Source of the DNA: JAFGPS01 sp964628465
GTDB taxonomy: Bacteria; Planctomycetota; Phycisphaerae; Sedimentisphaerales; Anaerobacaceae
DNA: 64,000 bases
NCBI GenBank assembly: GCA_964628465.1
Contig: CAZVOA010000003.1
Coordinates: 62,001-126,000, forward strand
Reading direction: 5' to 3'
Within the stretch, counting starts at the first letter, position 1. Every line of letters begins with the position of its first letter. This document shows positions 26,932 through 37,104 of this stretch, piece after piece. Made by a program: the position numbers and the translations under genes. The notes beneath the pieces were generated by a model. The model made no database searches, had not been told where the DNA came from, and saw only the letters and a program-made list of their open reading frames with translations.

Positions 26932-27834
26932 TTACCATCTATTGTTGCTCGCTATTAAGCAATTACAACCAATCTTCTCCTTAACAATATTTTGATATTT
27001 TAACACTTCCGATTCATTACCGCTCTCGTACAAACAAAATAGAGAAGAACCGCTGCCGCTCAGGCAGCAATGCCCAATATTTAAGTTCTCAATTTCTTTC
27101 TTTAATTCGGCCAGTTTCATATTCAGGCCGAAACAACTTATTTCCAGCATATTTGCGCATACTTTTGTGACTAAATCAATCCTGTTTTTCTGGATATTAG
27201 CATTTATTTGAAGTTTAAGTTTCTCATAAAGCGCTTTATCATGTCTATAATTTTCGTAAACCATTTTAGTAGAGATACTTATGCCTGGCAAGAATAAAAG
27301 GACGGAAAAATTAAAAATTTTATCAATTTTTTGTATTTTTTCTCCTTTTCCCGTACAAAATGCCAAAGGGCCTTCCAGAAAGAAGGCAACATCGCTGCCT
27401 AAAGAGGATGCCATTTTTTTTAGGCTGCTGTTATCAAGCCCCGTTTTCAGGTATTTATTTAGGCCGATTAAAGTCGCCGCCGCGTCACTGCTGGCAGAAC
27501 CAAGGCCTGTGCCTGCCGGAATATTTTTTGTCAGAGTGATTTTTACAGGTTCTTTTATTTGGCAATGATTCATTAATAATTGAGCCGCCCTGTACACCAG
27601 ATTATCTTGGCCGTCGGGAGCCCAGTATTGTCCTTTACAGACAAGATTGATTCCCGGTTCACTGGCTTTTTCGATGAAAATTTCATCATACCAGTTGATT
27701 TTTGCCATGATAGTTTCGATTTCGTGAAAACCGTCCGGGCGTTTTCCCGCGATTAACAGGTAAAGATTGATTTTTGCCGGGGCATTTATTAATAATCCAT
27801 TTCCAGTATATATGATTTGTTCTTTATTTTCCAT
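26932..27834 (-). CDS. ispE: 4-diphosphocytidyl-2-C-methyl-D-erythritol kinase
   Basis: The enzyme phosphorylates CDP-methylerythritol with ATP in the MEP isoprenoid pathway. The 300-residue protein is a GHMP kinase: LINAPAKINLYLLIAGKRPD at the N-terminus, the ATP loop IPAGTGLGSASSDAAATLIG and the C-terminal CCLSGSGSSLFCLYESG. The length is normal. It heads the ispE-spoVG transcript; a fitting promoter lies about 60-90 bases upstream. No clear ribosome-binding site precedes the ATG. Confidence 0.94.
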   Translation of the reverse strand: MENKEQIIYTGNGLLINAPAKINLYLLIAGKRPDGFHEIETIMAKINWYDEIFIEKASEPGINLVCKGQYWAPDGQDNLVYRAAQLLMNHCQIKEPVKITLTKNIPAGTGLGSASSDAAATLIGLNKYLKTGLDNSSLKKMASSLGSDVAFFLEGPLAFCTGKGEKIQKIDKIFNFSVLLFLPGISISTKMVYENYRHDKALYEKLKLQINANIQKNRIDLVTKVCANMLEISCFGLNMKLAELKKEIENLNIGHCCLSGSGSSLFCLYESGNESEVLKYQNIVKEKIGCNCLIASNNRW

Positions 27835-27893
27835 TGAAACTCAAAAAAAAGTTTTACCATTCTATATGTCGAACATTAATAATACAGCGTAGT

Positions 27894-27921
27894 ATTATAA
27901 ACAAGTCGCATGTTTTGTAAA
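27894..27921 (-). promoter_or_regulatory. Sigma-70-type promoter of ispE-spoVG
   Basis: The minus strand carries TTTACA, a 16-base spacer and a perfect TATAAT. Transcription would start near 27887, about 53 bases before ispE. Confidence 0.5.
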
Positions 27922-28016
27922 ATATTCTGTTTTACACGAAAAAAATTCTGTATAAATATATAATAATAGATTTTTGTCTGTATTTGAAGGACACGTATTT
28001 GTAAGGAGAATGTATT

Positions 28017-29417
28017 ATGTATAAATTAAGATTATTTTTCTTAGCGGCTTTGCTGTCAATCGTTTCTGTACTTTTTTCAGAAATGGCACTATGTAATGAA
28101 CCATCCAGGGTTCAAAGAAGAACACCCATAGTTGAAGTGTATGAGAAAACCCATGACACAGTTGTAAATATTTCGGGAACTCGCGTTGTGAGTTCTTCTT
28201 ATTCATCAGGTTATAATGTACCCGACATTTTTGATTTATGGGGCCCACGGTTAAAAAGAGAAGTATCGGTTCTTGGTTCGGGTGTTGTTGTTCATGAAGA
28301 CGGCTATGTTATGACAAATGCGCACGTCATCGAGCAGGCTAATAATATCAAGGTAATTTTCAGCAATGGAGATGAATTCCCGGCAACCGTTATAGCACAT
28401 GATGAAGATAAGGACGTTGCCGTGGTGAAAATTAAAGCCGATAAAAAGTTACCCTTTGTCCATCTTGGCCGCAGCGATGATTTAATGATTGGTGAAACCG
28501 TTATAGCGATTGGAAATCCTTTAGGTTATTCGAATACTCTCACAAGCGGGATTTTAAGCGCAGTTGATAGGGACATCCAGGTTTCGGAAGGAACCTGGCT
28601 CAGGGGACTTATTCAAACCGATGCACCTATTAATCCGGGAAACAGCGGCGGACCGTTGTTTAATATTAACGGCGACCTGATTGGAATTAATACAGCAATA
28701 GCGGCCGGTGCGGATAATATCGGTTTTGCTATATCTGTGGATACTATTGTTGACAATCTCCGCCAGATGCTCATGCCTGAGAAATTGCGTAGAGTTCGCC
28801 TTGGACTAAGTGTTGGCAGAGTAAAAACTTTGGGAAAATATACCGGTCTCGCGGTGGACTCTGTTACAAAATCAAGTCCTGCTGACGAAAAAGGTGTAAA
28901 AGACGGCGATATCATTCTTGAAGTAGATGGCCATGAACTTTCGAATATTATAGATTTTTATATAACAATGATGAGCAAAAATATCGGCGAACCAATTAAT
29001 ATTAAATACGCAAGAGATTCCGGAGGCTCAGTTAAAACCGATACAGTAACTTTAAAGATACAGGAAAGACTCTTGCCTGATGGAAAAAAGCTTGTGAAGG
29101 ATTTCTTCCAGATGGATGTTTCTGTGCTTACCGACCAGGTTGCTAAAAAATTCGGATTCGAGAGTGCTTATCCGGTACTGATAATCACCGAAACCCAAGA
29201 TAGCGGCATTGCTGACACTACCGGACTTGAGCCGGGAGATTTAGTTCTTGGGATTAATGGAGTTACTGTACAGAATATGGAAGGACTCGGCATTGAGATG
29301 GAAAAAATCAATAGCGGCGATATTGTAACTATGACAATCATGCGAATCGGAATCGGGCCTTTCGGCCAGATACAACGCAGATATAACGCAAAACTTAAAG
29401 CACAAACGAAAGAATAA
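28017..29417 (+). CDS. HtrA/DegP-family serine protease with two PDZ domains
   Basis: The 466-residue periplasmic protease/chaperone degrades or refolds damaged exported proteins. The signal peptide covers about residues 1-27. The trypsin-like domain has the full catalytic triad: His in MTNAHVI (about 103), Asp in DKDVAVVKI (about 133) and Ser in PINPGNSGGPLFN (about 210). Two PDZ domains follow at about residues 275-360 (ADEKGVKDGDIILEVDGHEL) and 375-460 (GLEPGDLVLGINGVTV). AAGGAG precedes the ATG. It is a single-gene unit with its own terminator. Confidence 0.95.
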   Translation: MYKLRLFFLAALLSIVSVLFSEMALCNEPSRVQRRTPIVEVYEKTHDTVVNISGTRVVSSSYSSGYNVPDIFDLWGPRLKREVSVLGSGVVVHEDGYVMTNAHVIEQANNIKVIFSNGDEFPATVIAHDEDKDVAVVKIKADKKLPFVHLGRSDDLMIGETVIAIGNPLGYSNTLTSGILSAVDRDIQVSEGTWLRGLIQTDAPINPGNSGGPLFNINGDLIGINTAIAAGADNIGFAISVDTIVDNLRQMLMPEKLRRVRLGLSVGRVKTLGKYTGLAVDSVTKSSPADEKGVKDGDIILEVDGHELSNIIDFYITMMSKNIGEPINIKYARDSGGSVKTDTVTLKIQERLLPDGKKLVKDFFQMDVSVLTDQVAKKFGFESAYPVLIITETQDSGIADTTGLEPGDLVLGINGVTVQNMEGLGIEMEKINSGDIVTMTIMRIGIGPFGQIQRRYNAKLKAQTKE

Positions 29418-29458
29418 ATACCTTTTTACATACAGTACCATTGTTTACAAAAATCAAC

Positions 29459-29498
29459 ATGTTTTAAGCGTTCATAAGAACGTGAAAAAACATTTTTT
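29459..29498 (+). terminator. Intrinsic terminator after the HtrA gene
   Basis: ATGTTTT and GCGTTC pair with GAACGT and AAAACAT around an ATAA loop, followed by six T. It lies 42 bases after the protease stop. Confidence 0.7.
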
Positions 29499-29632
29499 CG
29501 ACCTTTTTTGTAAAAATTCACTATTTATTTTAAAAATTGTTAAAATATTATGTAACGAAAAGCCTCCCTTTGCGTCTTATATTATGGAATGGTAGGTATT
29601 TTGTCGAATTTTTTGCATAAAGGAAAGAAGAA

Positions 29633-32600
29633 ATGAGAAAATCACTAATTTTAAGCATGATAATGTTGTTTTTTGTAGGAAAACCTCTTTTTGCGGCTGT
29701 TCGACAGGTTCCAAGCGAATACAGTACAATTCAGGGTGCAATAAATGATTGCAATAATGGAGATATTGTAATCGTAAGTCCCGGTACCTATACTGAAAAT
29801 ATCAATTTCCTTGGTAAAAACATAACAGTTTCAGGTACTAAGCCGGAAGACTGGAATATTGTCAAAGCTACGATTATCGACGGCAATAAAACCGGAAGTG
29901 TAGTAACATTTAATAACGGAGAAACAAACGAAGCCGTTTTGAAAGGTTTTACCATTAGAGGCGGATATGGCAGCATAAATCTTGACTTCGATAGCGAACT
30001 TCTCTGGGGTGCCGGAATTTACTGTTATAATTCTTCTCCTTTCATTTCCAACAACATAATCACAGGAAATTACAGTCTTGCGGATATAGAAAATGACCTT
30101 GCCAGCTATGGAGGTGGTATAAGTTGTTTGAATTCCAGTGCAATTATCACTAACAATATAATAAAAAATAACTTAGCCGCTGCGGGTGGTGGAATAATGT
30201 CTTACTCCAGTACTGTAATTATTACCAATAATGTAATTTCTAATAATTCCGCGGCAATCGGAGGGGGTGTAGTTTTGCTGGGAGGAACTCTGATTAATAA
30301 TACTATTACTGACAACGACGCGGATGTTGCCGGAGGAGGTTCGGCGGGAAATATTTATGCTCTTTTCCAAGAGGGCAATTATGACTGTAGAGTAATAAAT
30401 AATATAATCAGCAATGCCAAATCCGGCGGTGGAGTATATTATGTTATTTATAACGAGATATCCTATGGGACTTCCACAGAATTTTTTAGATATAACAATG
30501 TATGGGGCAATCAACCAGCAAATTATTATGATTTATCGAGCGAAGATACGACAGAAATGACGGGGATTTACGGAAATATTTCTCAGAATCCGTTATTTAT
30601 TAATGATTACCATATTGGAAAAAATTCTCCTTGTTATGACGCTGGGGATCCGAATTATGGACCATATTTCTGGCAGAAGGATATAGATGGGGAGTTTCCT
30701 GTGATGGATAGTTCTGTAGATATCGGCGCCGATGAAGTTACCGGCAATGCCAGGCCTGTCGCGGATGCCGGAGATGTCCAGCATTTTTATACTTATGTAT
30801 CAAATGTAAATCTTGACGGAACAGGTTCTTATGATCCTGACAATTCCGGAACTCTTACATATCATTGGAAGCAGATAAGCGGCCCTAATACAGTACTTTC
30901 CGATTCTGATATTGCGGAGCCTAATTTTACTCCTCCTGTTGAAGCAGTATATGAATTCGAATTGACAGTATTCGATGGTGTTTATAATAGTCAGCCGGAC
31001 ATTGTTATGATAATAGTAGGTAATCAGATTCCAGTCGCAAATGCTGGTATAGATCAGTCTTGTCAGATTAGAAAGCAAGTTTTTCTCAATGGTTCAGGTT
31101 CTTATGATTCTGATGTAACTGATATCTTAAGCTATAGCTGGGTACAAGTGTCCGGTCCTCTCGTAGAGCTTTCGGATGCCAATACCGCGTTTCCGAGTTT
31201 TACGCCTTCAGTTGAAGGAAACTATGTTTTCTTACTTGTTGTAAGTGACGGAGTCGCTTCAAGTCAGCCGGATACTGTTACTGTTATTTGCACCGTTGGA
31301 AGTAAGCCTGATGCTTATGGTTATAGCTGGATAGACAGCGACAGTCCATGGGGGCCGGCATATCACTGGATAGATATTCAGGGTACAGGAAATATGGTAA
31401 GCGGAGTCGAAAACAGTCTTGAGGAAAGTTTCGGGCCTTTTTCCCTGGGATTCAATTTTAATTTCTATGGTAATACATATAATTCTTTTTATGTTCAATC
31501 GGAAGGCTTAATCAGTTTCGGCCCGGACCCGATAACCTACAGTTATTACCCTATACCTAATAACGATGGTTATAACAATATTATTGCATGGATGTGGACT
31601 CTTCATTATCCACAGAGTGGTTCTAAAATATATTATCAGAGTTTTGGTGATTATTGCGTAATTCAATTTGTGAACTATTATATCTATGCGAATGACAGTA
31701 CCGTAAACGCTGAGGTAATATTATATAAATCAGGCAAAATTGTTATTCAATACAAGGATTTTTCAAACCTTTATCCTTATTGCACAATAGGTATTGAAAA
31801 TATCGACGGTACTATCGGTACGCAGGTTGTTTACAGTGAAACTTATCTTCATGATGAACTTGCGATAGAGTTTACGCTTGGTGGTCCTTATGAGCCTGTT
31901 GCCAAAGCAGGTGATGAGCAGCAGTATAAAGATATTGAATTGATAACGCTCGATGGTACAGCCAGCTTTGATCGTGACCCAAATGATATTTTAACTTATC
32001 AATGGACACAAACAGGGGGTCCTTCTGTTGTGTTGAGTGATCCAACTGCAGCACAGCCAACCTTTATGCCGCCGGAAAAAGGTATATATCAATTCGAGTT
32101 AGTCGTTAGTGACGGAACATATACAAGTTATCCGGACGAAGTTATGATAGTTATCGGGAATCGTGTTCCTTTTGCAGATGCCGGTGAAGAACAGTATTGT
32201 AAGCTTGGAGATATGGTATATCTCAATGGATCTGGTTCTTATGATCTTGATGATGTTGACGTTCTTAGCTATAGGTGGACACAGATTTCCGGCCCGGCAG
32301 CGGTACTTTCAAATCCTGATATTATGTCTCCGAGTTTTACACCGACAGCTTTAGGTGAATACGTTTTTCAGCTTGTTGTAAGTGATGGTGAGGTATTTAG
32401 CCAGCCGGATACTGTTACAGTTACCTGTAAAATAGGAAGTGCGCCGGATGCTTATGGTTATAGCTGGATAGATAGTGATAATAATTTTGGACCGGCGTAT
32501 CACTGGGAAGATATTTCAAATTCAAGAAGCTATTATGATAAAATAGCAGGCAGTTCCGGTAGGCTTTTAGGAAGTATCACACTGAGTTTCGATTTTAATT

Positions 32601-35600
32601 TTTACGGTAAGAAATATAGAAAAATATATATTCAATCAAGCGGCGTGATTAGCTTTGGTTCTGACACGATATACTCTTACTCTCAAATCCCTCAATCAGA
32701 TAGCTATAATAATTTGATCGCATGGATGTGGTCGAATATGGAACTAACAACTAATTCGAAAGTATATTACAAAGGTTATTCTGACCGCATGGTTGTTCAA
32801 TTTTTTGACTGGACATTATCCTCAACTTCCGGAACGGTGAACGCTCAGGTAATACTATACAAATCCGGCAAGATAGTCATTCTGTATAAGGATGCTTCGT
32901 TAAGTAAAAACTTTGGGAGTTATTCTATAGGCATAGAGAATTCAGATGGTACTATCGGAACACAGGTAGCTTATTATAACAACGGCTATCTCCATGACGA
33001 GCTTGCTATCGAGTTTTCAACAGGCGGTCCTTATGAGCCGGTAGCTCGTGCCGGTACTGATCAGCAGCATAAAGTTGTCGAATTGATTACCCTTGACGGC
33101 TCAGGCAGTAATGACCGTGACCCGAATTATATATTGACCTATCAATGGACTCAAAAATCAGGACCTTCTGTTACTTTGAGTTCTCCAGCGTCAGCTATCA
33201 CTACTTTCACACCTCCGTCGGAAGGGGAATATATTTTCCAATTGGTAGTTAATGATGGTACATATTCGAGTTATCCTGATGAAGTAAAGGTATTTATAGG
33301 TAATCAGAAACCAATAGCTGATGCCGGAGATAATAAAGCTGTTAAACCTGGAGTTCAGGCCTCATTAAACGGCTCGGCTTCTTATGATCCGGATGTGACG
33401 GATACTATTGCAAGTTATAGCTGGACGCAGGTTTCCGGGCCGGCGGTAACTCTATCGAATCCGAATTCTAAAAATCCTTCTTTTACACCTTCAATTGTAG
33501 GAGAATACGTTTTCCAGTTGGTTGTCAGTGACGGCACGACGACCAGTTTACCTGATACAATTACAGTATTCTGCACATACAGCTCTGTCCCGGATAAATA
33601 TGGTTACAGCTGGATAGATAGTGATTCTATCGGCGGACCGATTTATAACTGGATAGATATACAAAATTCAGGTACTGAATTAACTGGTTTAATAAATAGT
33701 TATCAGGCAGCCTTTGGTCCATTCCCGTTAGGATTCAATTTTAATTTCTATGGCAAAGAGTATAACAGGTTTTATATTCAGGCATGCGGAGTTATCACTT
33801 TCGGATCCGACGTGCTTGCATATAGTAACAGGGCTATTCCGAATGCTGATATTTATAATAACATGATAGCATGGTTCTGGACACTTCATTATTTAGATGC
33901 AGACTCTAAAATATTTTATAAGAACTTCAATGGCTATACGATAATCCAGTTTGTCGATTATGATATAAATTACAGCAGCGGCTGCGTAAACGCTGAAGTA
34001 ATCTTATATGAATCAGGAAAAATCATAATTCAGTTCAAAGATTTTTCCGATGACGCATATATGTATTCGCATACGATAGGTATAGAAAACTCTGACGGTA
34101 CAGATGGTTTGCAGGTATCTTATAACACGAGTTCTTATCCTCACGATAAGCTTGCTATCGAAATTTCATTCGGGCCGCCTTATGAGCCTTTCGCGGAAGC
34201 GGGTTCCAATCAGTATGTTAGAACGTTGGAACTGGTTACTCTGGATGGTTCAGCAAGCTTTGACCGTGATCCTGGTGAGACTTTGGCATATCAATGGACT
34301 CAAATTGACGGTCCGTCCGTTACCCTGAATAATCCAGCGGCTATGAAACCGACTTTCTTACCTCAAGCGGAAGGCGCATACAAATTTCAGTTGACCGTAA
34401 GCAACTCCGGGCAGACAAGTAAACCGGATTATGTTACGGTATTTGTCGGCAATGAGGCGCCGATAGCCGATGCGGGTTCTGATAAAGTCGTGAATATACC
34501 ATGTATAGTTACCCTTGACGGTTCGTTTTCTCATGATTATGATCTCAACGATATTTTAACTTATACATGGTCTCAAACTGAAGGTCCGGCGGTTGTTCTC
34601 GAAAATTCAAATACAGCGAATCCTTCGTTTTATTGCGATCAGGAAGGCGTATATAAGTTTATAGTAATTGTCAATGATGGTCTGGATATAGGTGGACCTG
34701 ATACGGTGACAGTAAAAACCGCGGCTGTAAAAGCAAGTCAGCAAGTGATAAATTTGGGTTATGAAATAAGCGATTATTTTTACTATCCGGCACTCTGCGG
34801 CGACAAGCTTGTATATTGTTACGGCAGTCAAAGCGATTATTCCTGGGACATATATTATGACAACCTTACAACCGGCATTTTATATTCATTCGCTGCCGGC
34901 GGTATCGATACCCATCCGAAGATAGATGGTGACATAGTTGTCTGGTTCGGAGGCATGAACTTGAACGAGCCGTGGGGTAATGAGCCGCGTAATTCAAGCG
35001 TAATCGCGAGGAACCTCGTCACAGGCGTACAAAAAACATTAAAAGGTTTCAGCATGTCCTCGTCTTACAGTCATCCGGCTGTTTCCGGCAAAAAGGTTGT
35101 CTGGGTGGAACATCATAATCTTGATACTACACCTATCGGCAGCAGTAACGCCGAGAACTGGTGGAATACGACATACAGCATCTGCGGAGCCGATGTCGGC
35201 AATCTGAATAACCCGACCTATTTCACAATCGCTCCGAATGTCGGCACAAAGGATCCTTATCCAGTCCAGAACTTCGCAAGTGATTTCGATGATGTAATAG
35301 ATATCGACGGGAACATAGTCGTCTATGAAGCCAACGGCGACATTTACGGCGCTGATATTTCTGATCTTGACAACATCAAAGTATTTACAATCTGCTCGAA
35401 TCCATCAAGACAATACGACCCTGCGATTTCGGGTAATATAGTAGTCTGGACCGACCAGCGTAACGACCTTGGTGACATTTGCGGTGCGGATATATCAGAT
35501 ATGAATAATATTCGCAGTTTCTCTCTTGTCAAAGCGGCGGGTATCCAGCAGCAGCCTGCTGTTGATGGTCGTTATCTGGTTTATGTTGACGGCGATACCG

Positions 35601-36721
35601 ACAGCGGCAATATCAAAGCCGCTTTCATATCTGGGCAATGCGCTATGGATATTCCGCTTACAGGCTCACCATACGGCTCCGGACCCGTCATAGATGGCAA
35701 AACAATTTTATGGCAAACAGCCACACATCAGCAGCTTGAAGCGCTTTCAATAGAGTTCCTGTACTCTACGGTCGATGGCCCGGTACAGAATACAACTTCA
35801 GGCAAGAAATACGATTATATCCAGCACGCAATCGATGACAGCAATGATGGTGACACAATAATTGTACAGCCGGGTATGTATTGTGAAAACATAGATACAC
35901 ACGGCAGGAACCTGAAAATCAGTTCGACGGACCCGAACGATCCGGCTATCGTTGAAAGTACAGTTCTTACCGCCATGAATAATGATTACGCCGCGGTGAC
36001 TTATTCCGATGGTCAGGATGCAAACAGCGTACTTAAAGGCTTTACAATCACAGGCTCGAAGATAGGAATATACTGCGAGGAATTCTCATCGCCGACAATT
36101 TCCAAATGTGTTATTTCCGGCAACTCCCAGTACGGCATATATCTGTATCGAGGTTGTGAGCCGCTGATTTCCGAATGCGCGATAACAAACAACGGCAATA
36201 GCGGCGTAAAGATGAAAACGCCTAATGAAGCCGTCATGTATTACAATATGCCGGTAATAACAAACTGTATTATCTCCGGTAATGGCATGTTCGGTGTATC
36301 AGAAGGCAAGCCGACAATTATCAATTGTACAATCGCGGATAATACGCTTTGCGGCCTGTATAATTCTGTTGCGATTGTGACCAATTCTATAATCTACTTT
36401 AACGGCGATGGTTCTTTAGTCGGACAGGTAATGGGCGTGGGGAGTACAATTAGTTATAGTGATATACAGGGAACCTGGCCTGGCGCGGGAAATATAGATT
36501 CCGACCCATTGTTCGCCGACAGCCCGAACGGTGATTACCATTTGAAGTCAGCGGCTGGTCGATGGGACCCGATTAGTATGAGCTGGGTTCAGGATAGTTC
36601 AAGCAGCCCATGTATAGACGCGGGCGATTTAGCCGGAGACGTGGGCGCAGAACCTGCTCCGAACGGCTCAGTAATAAACATGGGCGCCTACGGCGGCACA
36701 GAAAAAGCCAGCAAATCTTAA
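29633..36721 (+). CDS. Giant secreted modular protein: beta-helix, PKD repeats, nidogen-like sandwiches, propeller, beta-helix
   Basis: The 2362-residue protein has a signal peptide (residues 1-22). An N-terminal right-handed beta-helix occupies about 24-370 (VPSEYSTIQGAINDCNNGDI). A repeating block follows three times: two PKD-like domains (each opening like PVADAG and containing YHWKQISGPNT) and a roughly 190-residue beta-sandwich starting YGYSWIDSD with GFNFNFYGN and IGIENSDGT. Blocks start near residues 376, 753 and 1132, each about 380 residues; a last PKD pair begins near 1516. Then comes a propeller-like region (about 1706-2040, VSGKKVVWVE type strands) and a second beta-helix (about 2043-2357). 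No sorting tail is seen. It is probably a surface or matrix protein. AAGGAAAG precedes the ATG. Confidence 0.88.
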   Translation: MRKSLILSMIMLFFVGKPLFAAVRQVPSEYSTIQGAINDCNNGDIVIVSPGTYTENINFLGKNITVSGTKPEDWNIVKATIIDGNKTGSVVTFNNGETNEAVLKGFTIRGGYGSINLDFDSELLWGAGIYCYNSSPFISNNIITGNYSLADIENDLASYGGGISCLNSSAIITNNIIKNNLAAAGGGIMSYSSTVIITNNVISNNSAAIGGGVVLLGGTLINNTITDNDADVAGGGSAGNIYALFQEGNYDCRVINNIISNAKSGGGVYYVIYNEISYGTSTEFFRYNNVWGNQPANYYDLSSEDTTEMTGIYGNISQNPLFINDYHIGKNSPCYDAGDPNYGPYFWQKDIDGEFPVMDSSVDIGADEVTGNARPVADAGDVQHFYTYVSNVNLDGTGSYDPDNSGTLTYHWKQISGPNTVLSDSDIAEPNFTPPVEAVYEFELTVFDGVYNSQPDIVMIIVGNQIPVANAGIDQSCQIRKQVFLNGSGSYDSDVTDILSYSWVQVSGPLVELSDANTAFPSFTPSVEGNYVFLLVVSDGVASSQPDTVTVICTVGSKPDAYGYSWIDSDSPWGPAYHWIDIQGTGNMVSGVENSLEESFGPFSLGFNFNFYGNTYNSFYVQSEGLISFGPDPITYSYYPIPNNDGYNNIIAWMWTLHYPQSGSKIYYQSFGDYCVIQFVNYYIYANDSTVNAEVILYKSGKIVIQYKDFSNLYPYCTIGIENIDGTIGTQVVYSETYLHDELAIEFTLGGPYEPVAKAGDEQQYKDIELITLDGTASFDRDPNDILTYQWTQTGGPSVVLSDPTAAQPTFMPPEKGIYQFELVVSDGTYTSYPDEVMIVIGNRVPFADAGEEQYCKLGDMVYLNGSGSYDLDDVDVLSYRWTQISGPAAVLSNPDIMSPSFTPTALGEYVFQLVVSDGEVFSQPDTVTVTCKIGSAPDAYGYSWIDSDNNFGPAYHWEDISNSRSYYDKIAGSSGRLLGSITLSFDFNFYGKKYRKIYIQSSGVISFGSDTIYSYSQIPQSDSYNNLIAWMWSNMELTTNSKVYYKGYSDRMVVQFFDWTLSSTSGTVNAQVILYKSGKIVILYKDASLSKNFGSYSIGIENSDGTIGTQVAYYNNGYLHDELAIEFSTGGPYEPVARAGTDQQHKVVELITLDGSGSNDRDPNYILTYQWTQKSGPSVTLSSPASAITTFTPPSEGEYIFQLVVNDGTYSSYPDEVKVFIGNQKPIADAGDNKAVKPGVQASLNGSASYDPDVTDTIASYSWTQVSGPAVTLSNPNSKNPSFTPSIVGEYVFQLVVSDGTTTSLPDTITVFCTYSSVPDKYGYSWIDSDSIGGPIYNWIDIQNSGTELTGLINSYQAAFGPFPLGFNFNFYGKEYNRFYIQACGVITFGSDVLAYSNRAIPNADIYNNMIAWFWTLHYLDADSKIFYKNFNGYTIIQFVDYDINYSSGCVNAEVILYESGKIIIQFKDFSDDAYMYSHTIGIENSDGTDGLQVSYNTSSYPHDKLAIEISFGPPYEPFAEAGSNQYVRTLELVTLDGSASFDRDPGETLAYQWTQIDGPSVTLNNPAAMKPTFLPQAEGAYKFQLTVSNSGQTSKPDYVTVFVGNEAPIADAGSDKVVNIPCIVTLDGSFSHDYDLNDILTYTWSQTEGPAVVLENSNTANPSFYCDQEGVYKFIVIVNDGLDIGGPDTVTVKTAAVKASQQVINLGYEISDYFYYPALCGDKLVYCYGSQSDYSWDIYYDNLTTGILYSFAAGGIDTHPKIDGDIVVWFGGMNLNEPWGNEPRNSSVIARNLVTGVQKTLKGFSMSSSYSHPAVSGKKVVWVEHHNLDTTPIGSSNAENWWNTTYSICGADVGNLNNPTYFTIAPNVGTKDPYPVQNFASDFDDVIDIDGNIVVYEANGDIYGADISDLDNIKVFTICSNPSRQYDPAISGNIVVWTDQRNDLGDICGADISDMNNIRSFSLVKAAGIQQQPAVDGRYLVYVDGDTDSGNIKAAFISGQCAMDIPLTGSPYGSGPVIDGKTILWQTATHQQLEALSIEFLYSTVDGPVQNTTSGKKYDYIQHAIDDSNDGDTIIVQPGMYCENIDTHGRNLKISSTDPNDPAIVESTVLTAMNNDYAAVTYSDGQDANSVLKGFTITGSKIGIYCEEFSSPTISKCVISGNSQYGIYLYRGCEPLISECAITNNGNSGVKMKTPNEAVMYYNMPVITNCIISGNGMFGVSEGKPTIINCTIADNTLCGLYNSVAIVTNSIIYFNGDGSLVGQVMGVGSTISYSDIQGTWPGAGNIDSDPLFADSPNGDYHLKSAAGRWDPISMSWVQDSSSSPCIDAGDLAGDVGAEPAPNGSVINMGAYGGTEKASKS

Positions 36722-36750
36722 TAGAAATTGTTATTAAAATGAAATGAAAA

Positions 36751-36790
36751 AGAGCTTTCGCAAACTATATAGACGGAAGCTCTTTTTTTA
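36751..36790 (+). terminator. Intrinsic terminator after the giant protein gene
   Basis: AGAGCTTTCG pairs with CGGAAGCTCT (10 base pairs including one G-U), flanked by A-rich and T-rich tracts, so it can act for both strands. It separates the giant gene from the converging MazG-Rrf2 pair. Confidence 0.8.
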
Positions 36791-36822
36791 TTTCGAAATC
36801 CTGATAAATCGATATAATCAGG

Positions 36823-37095
36823 TTATTTAGGCTTAAAGCCTTCTAGTTTTCCACTTGTGTATTTTTCACATGCTTTTTCGAGGTTTACATCATTTATATT
36901 TGCCAAAGTGCATAACCACGCAAATACATCGGCGAACTCTTCTTCTATATTTTCCCTGTCATTATTGGAAACGAGAGCGGTAGAAAGTTCGCCAACTTCT
37001 TCAATAAACCACATAAAGGTTCGCGATGTACCTCGTTCACGATCCCTTTGTTCGTATTTTTCAGAAATCAAACGCTGAAATTCATTTATATGCAT
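36823..37095 (-). CDS. MazG-like nucleotide pyrophosphohydrolase
   Basis: The 90-residue all-helical protein has the MazG/all-alpha NTP-PPase metal motifs: FIEEVGELSTAL (E-E-x-x-E) and IEEEFADVFAWLCTLAN (E-x3-D). Such enzymes hydrolyse nucleoside triphosphates to monophosphates, often clearing non-canonical nucleotides. It follows the Rrf2 gene by 9 bases, so the two probably form an operon. The ribosome-binding site is weak. Confidence 0.85.
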   Translation of the reverse strand: MHINEFQRLISEKYEQRDRERGTSRTFMWFIEEVGELSTALVSNNDRENIEEEFADVFAWLCTLANINDVNLEKACEKYTSGKLEGFKPK

Positions 37096-37104
37096 GTTGT
37101 TTTG

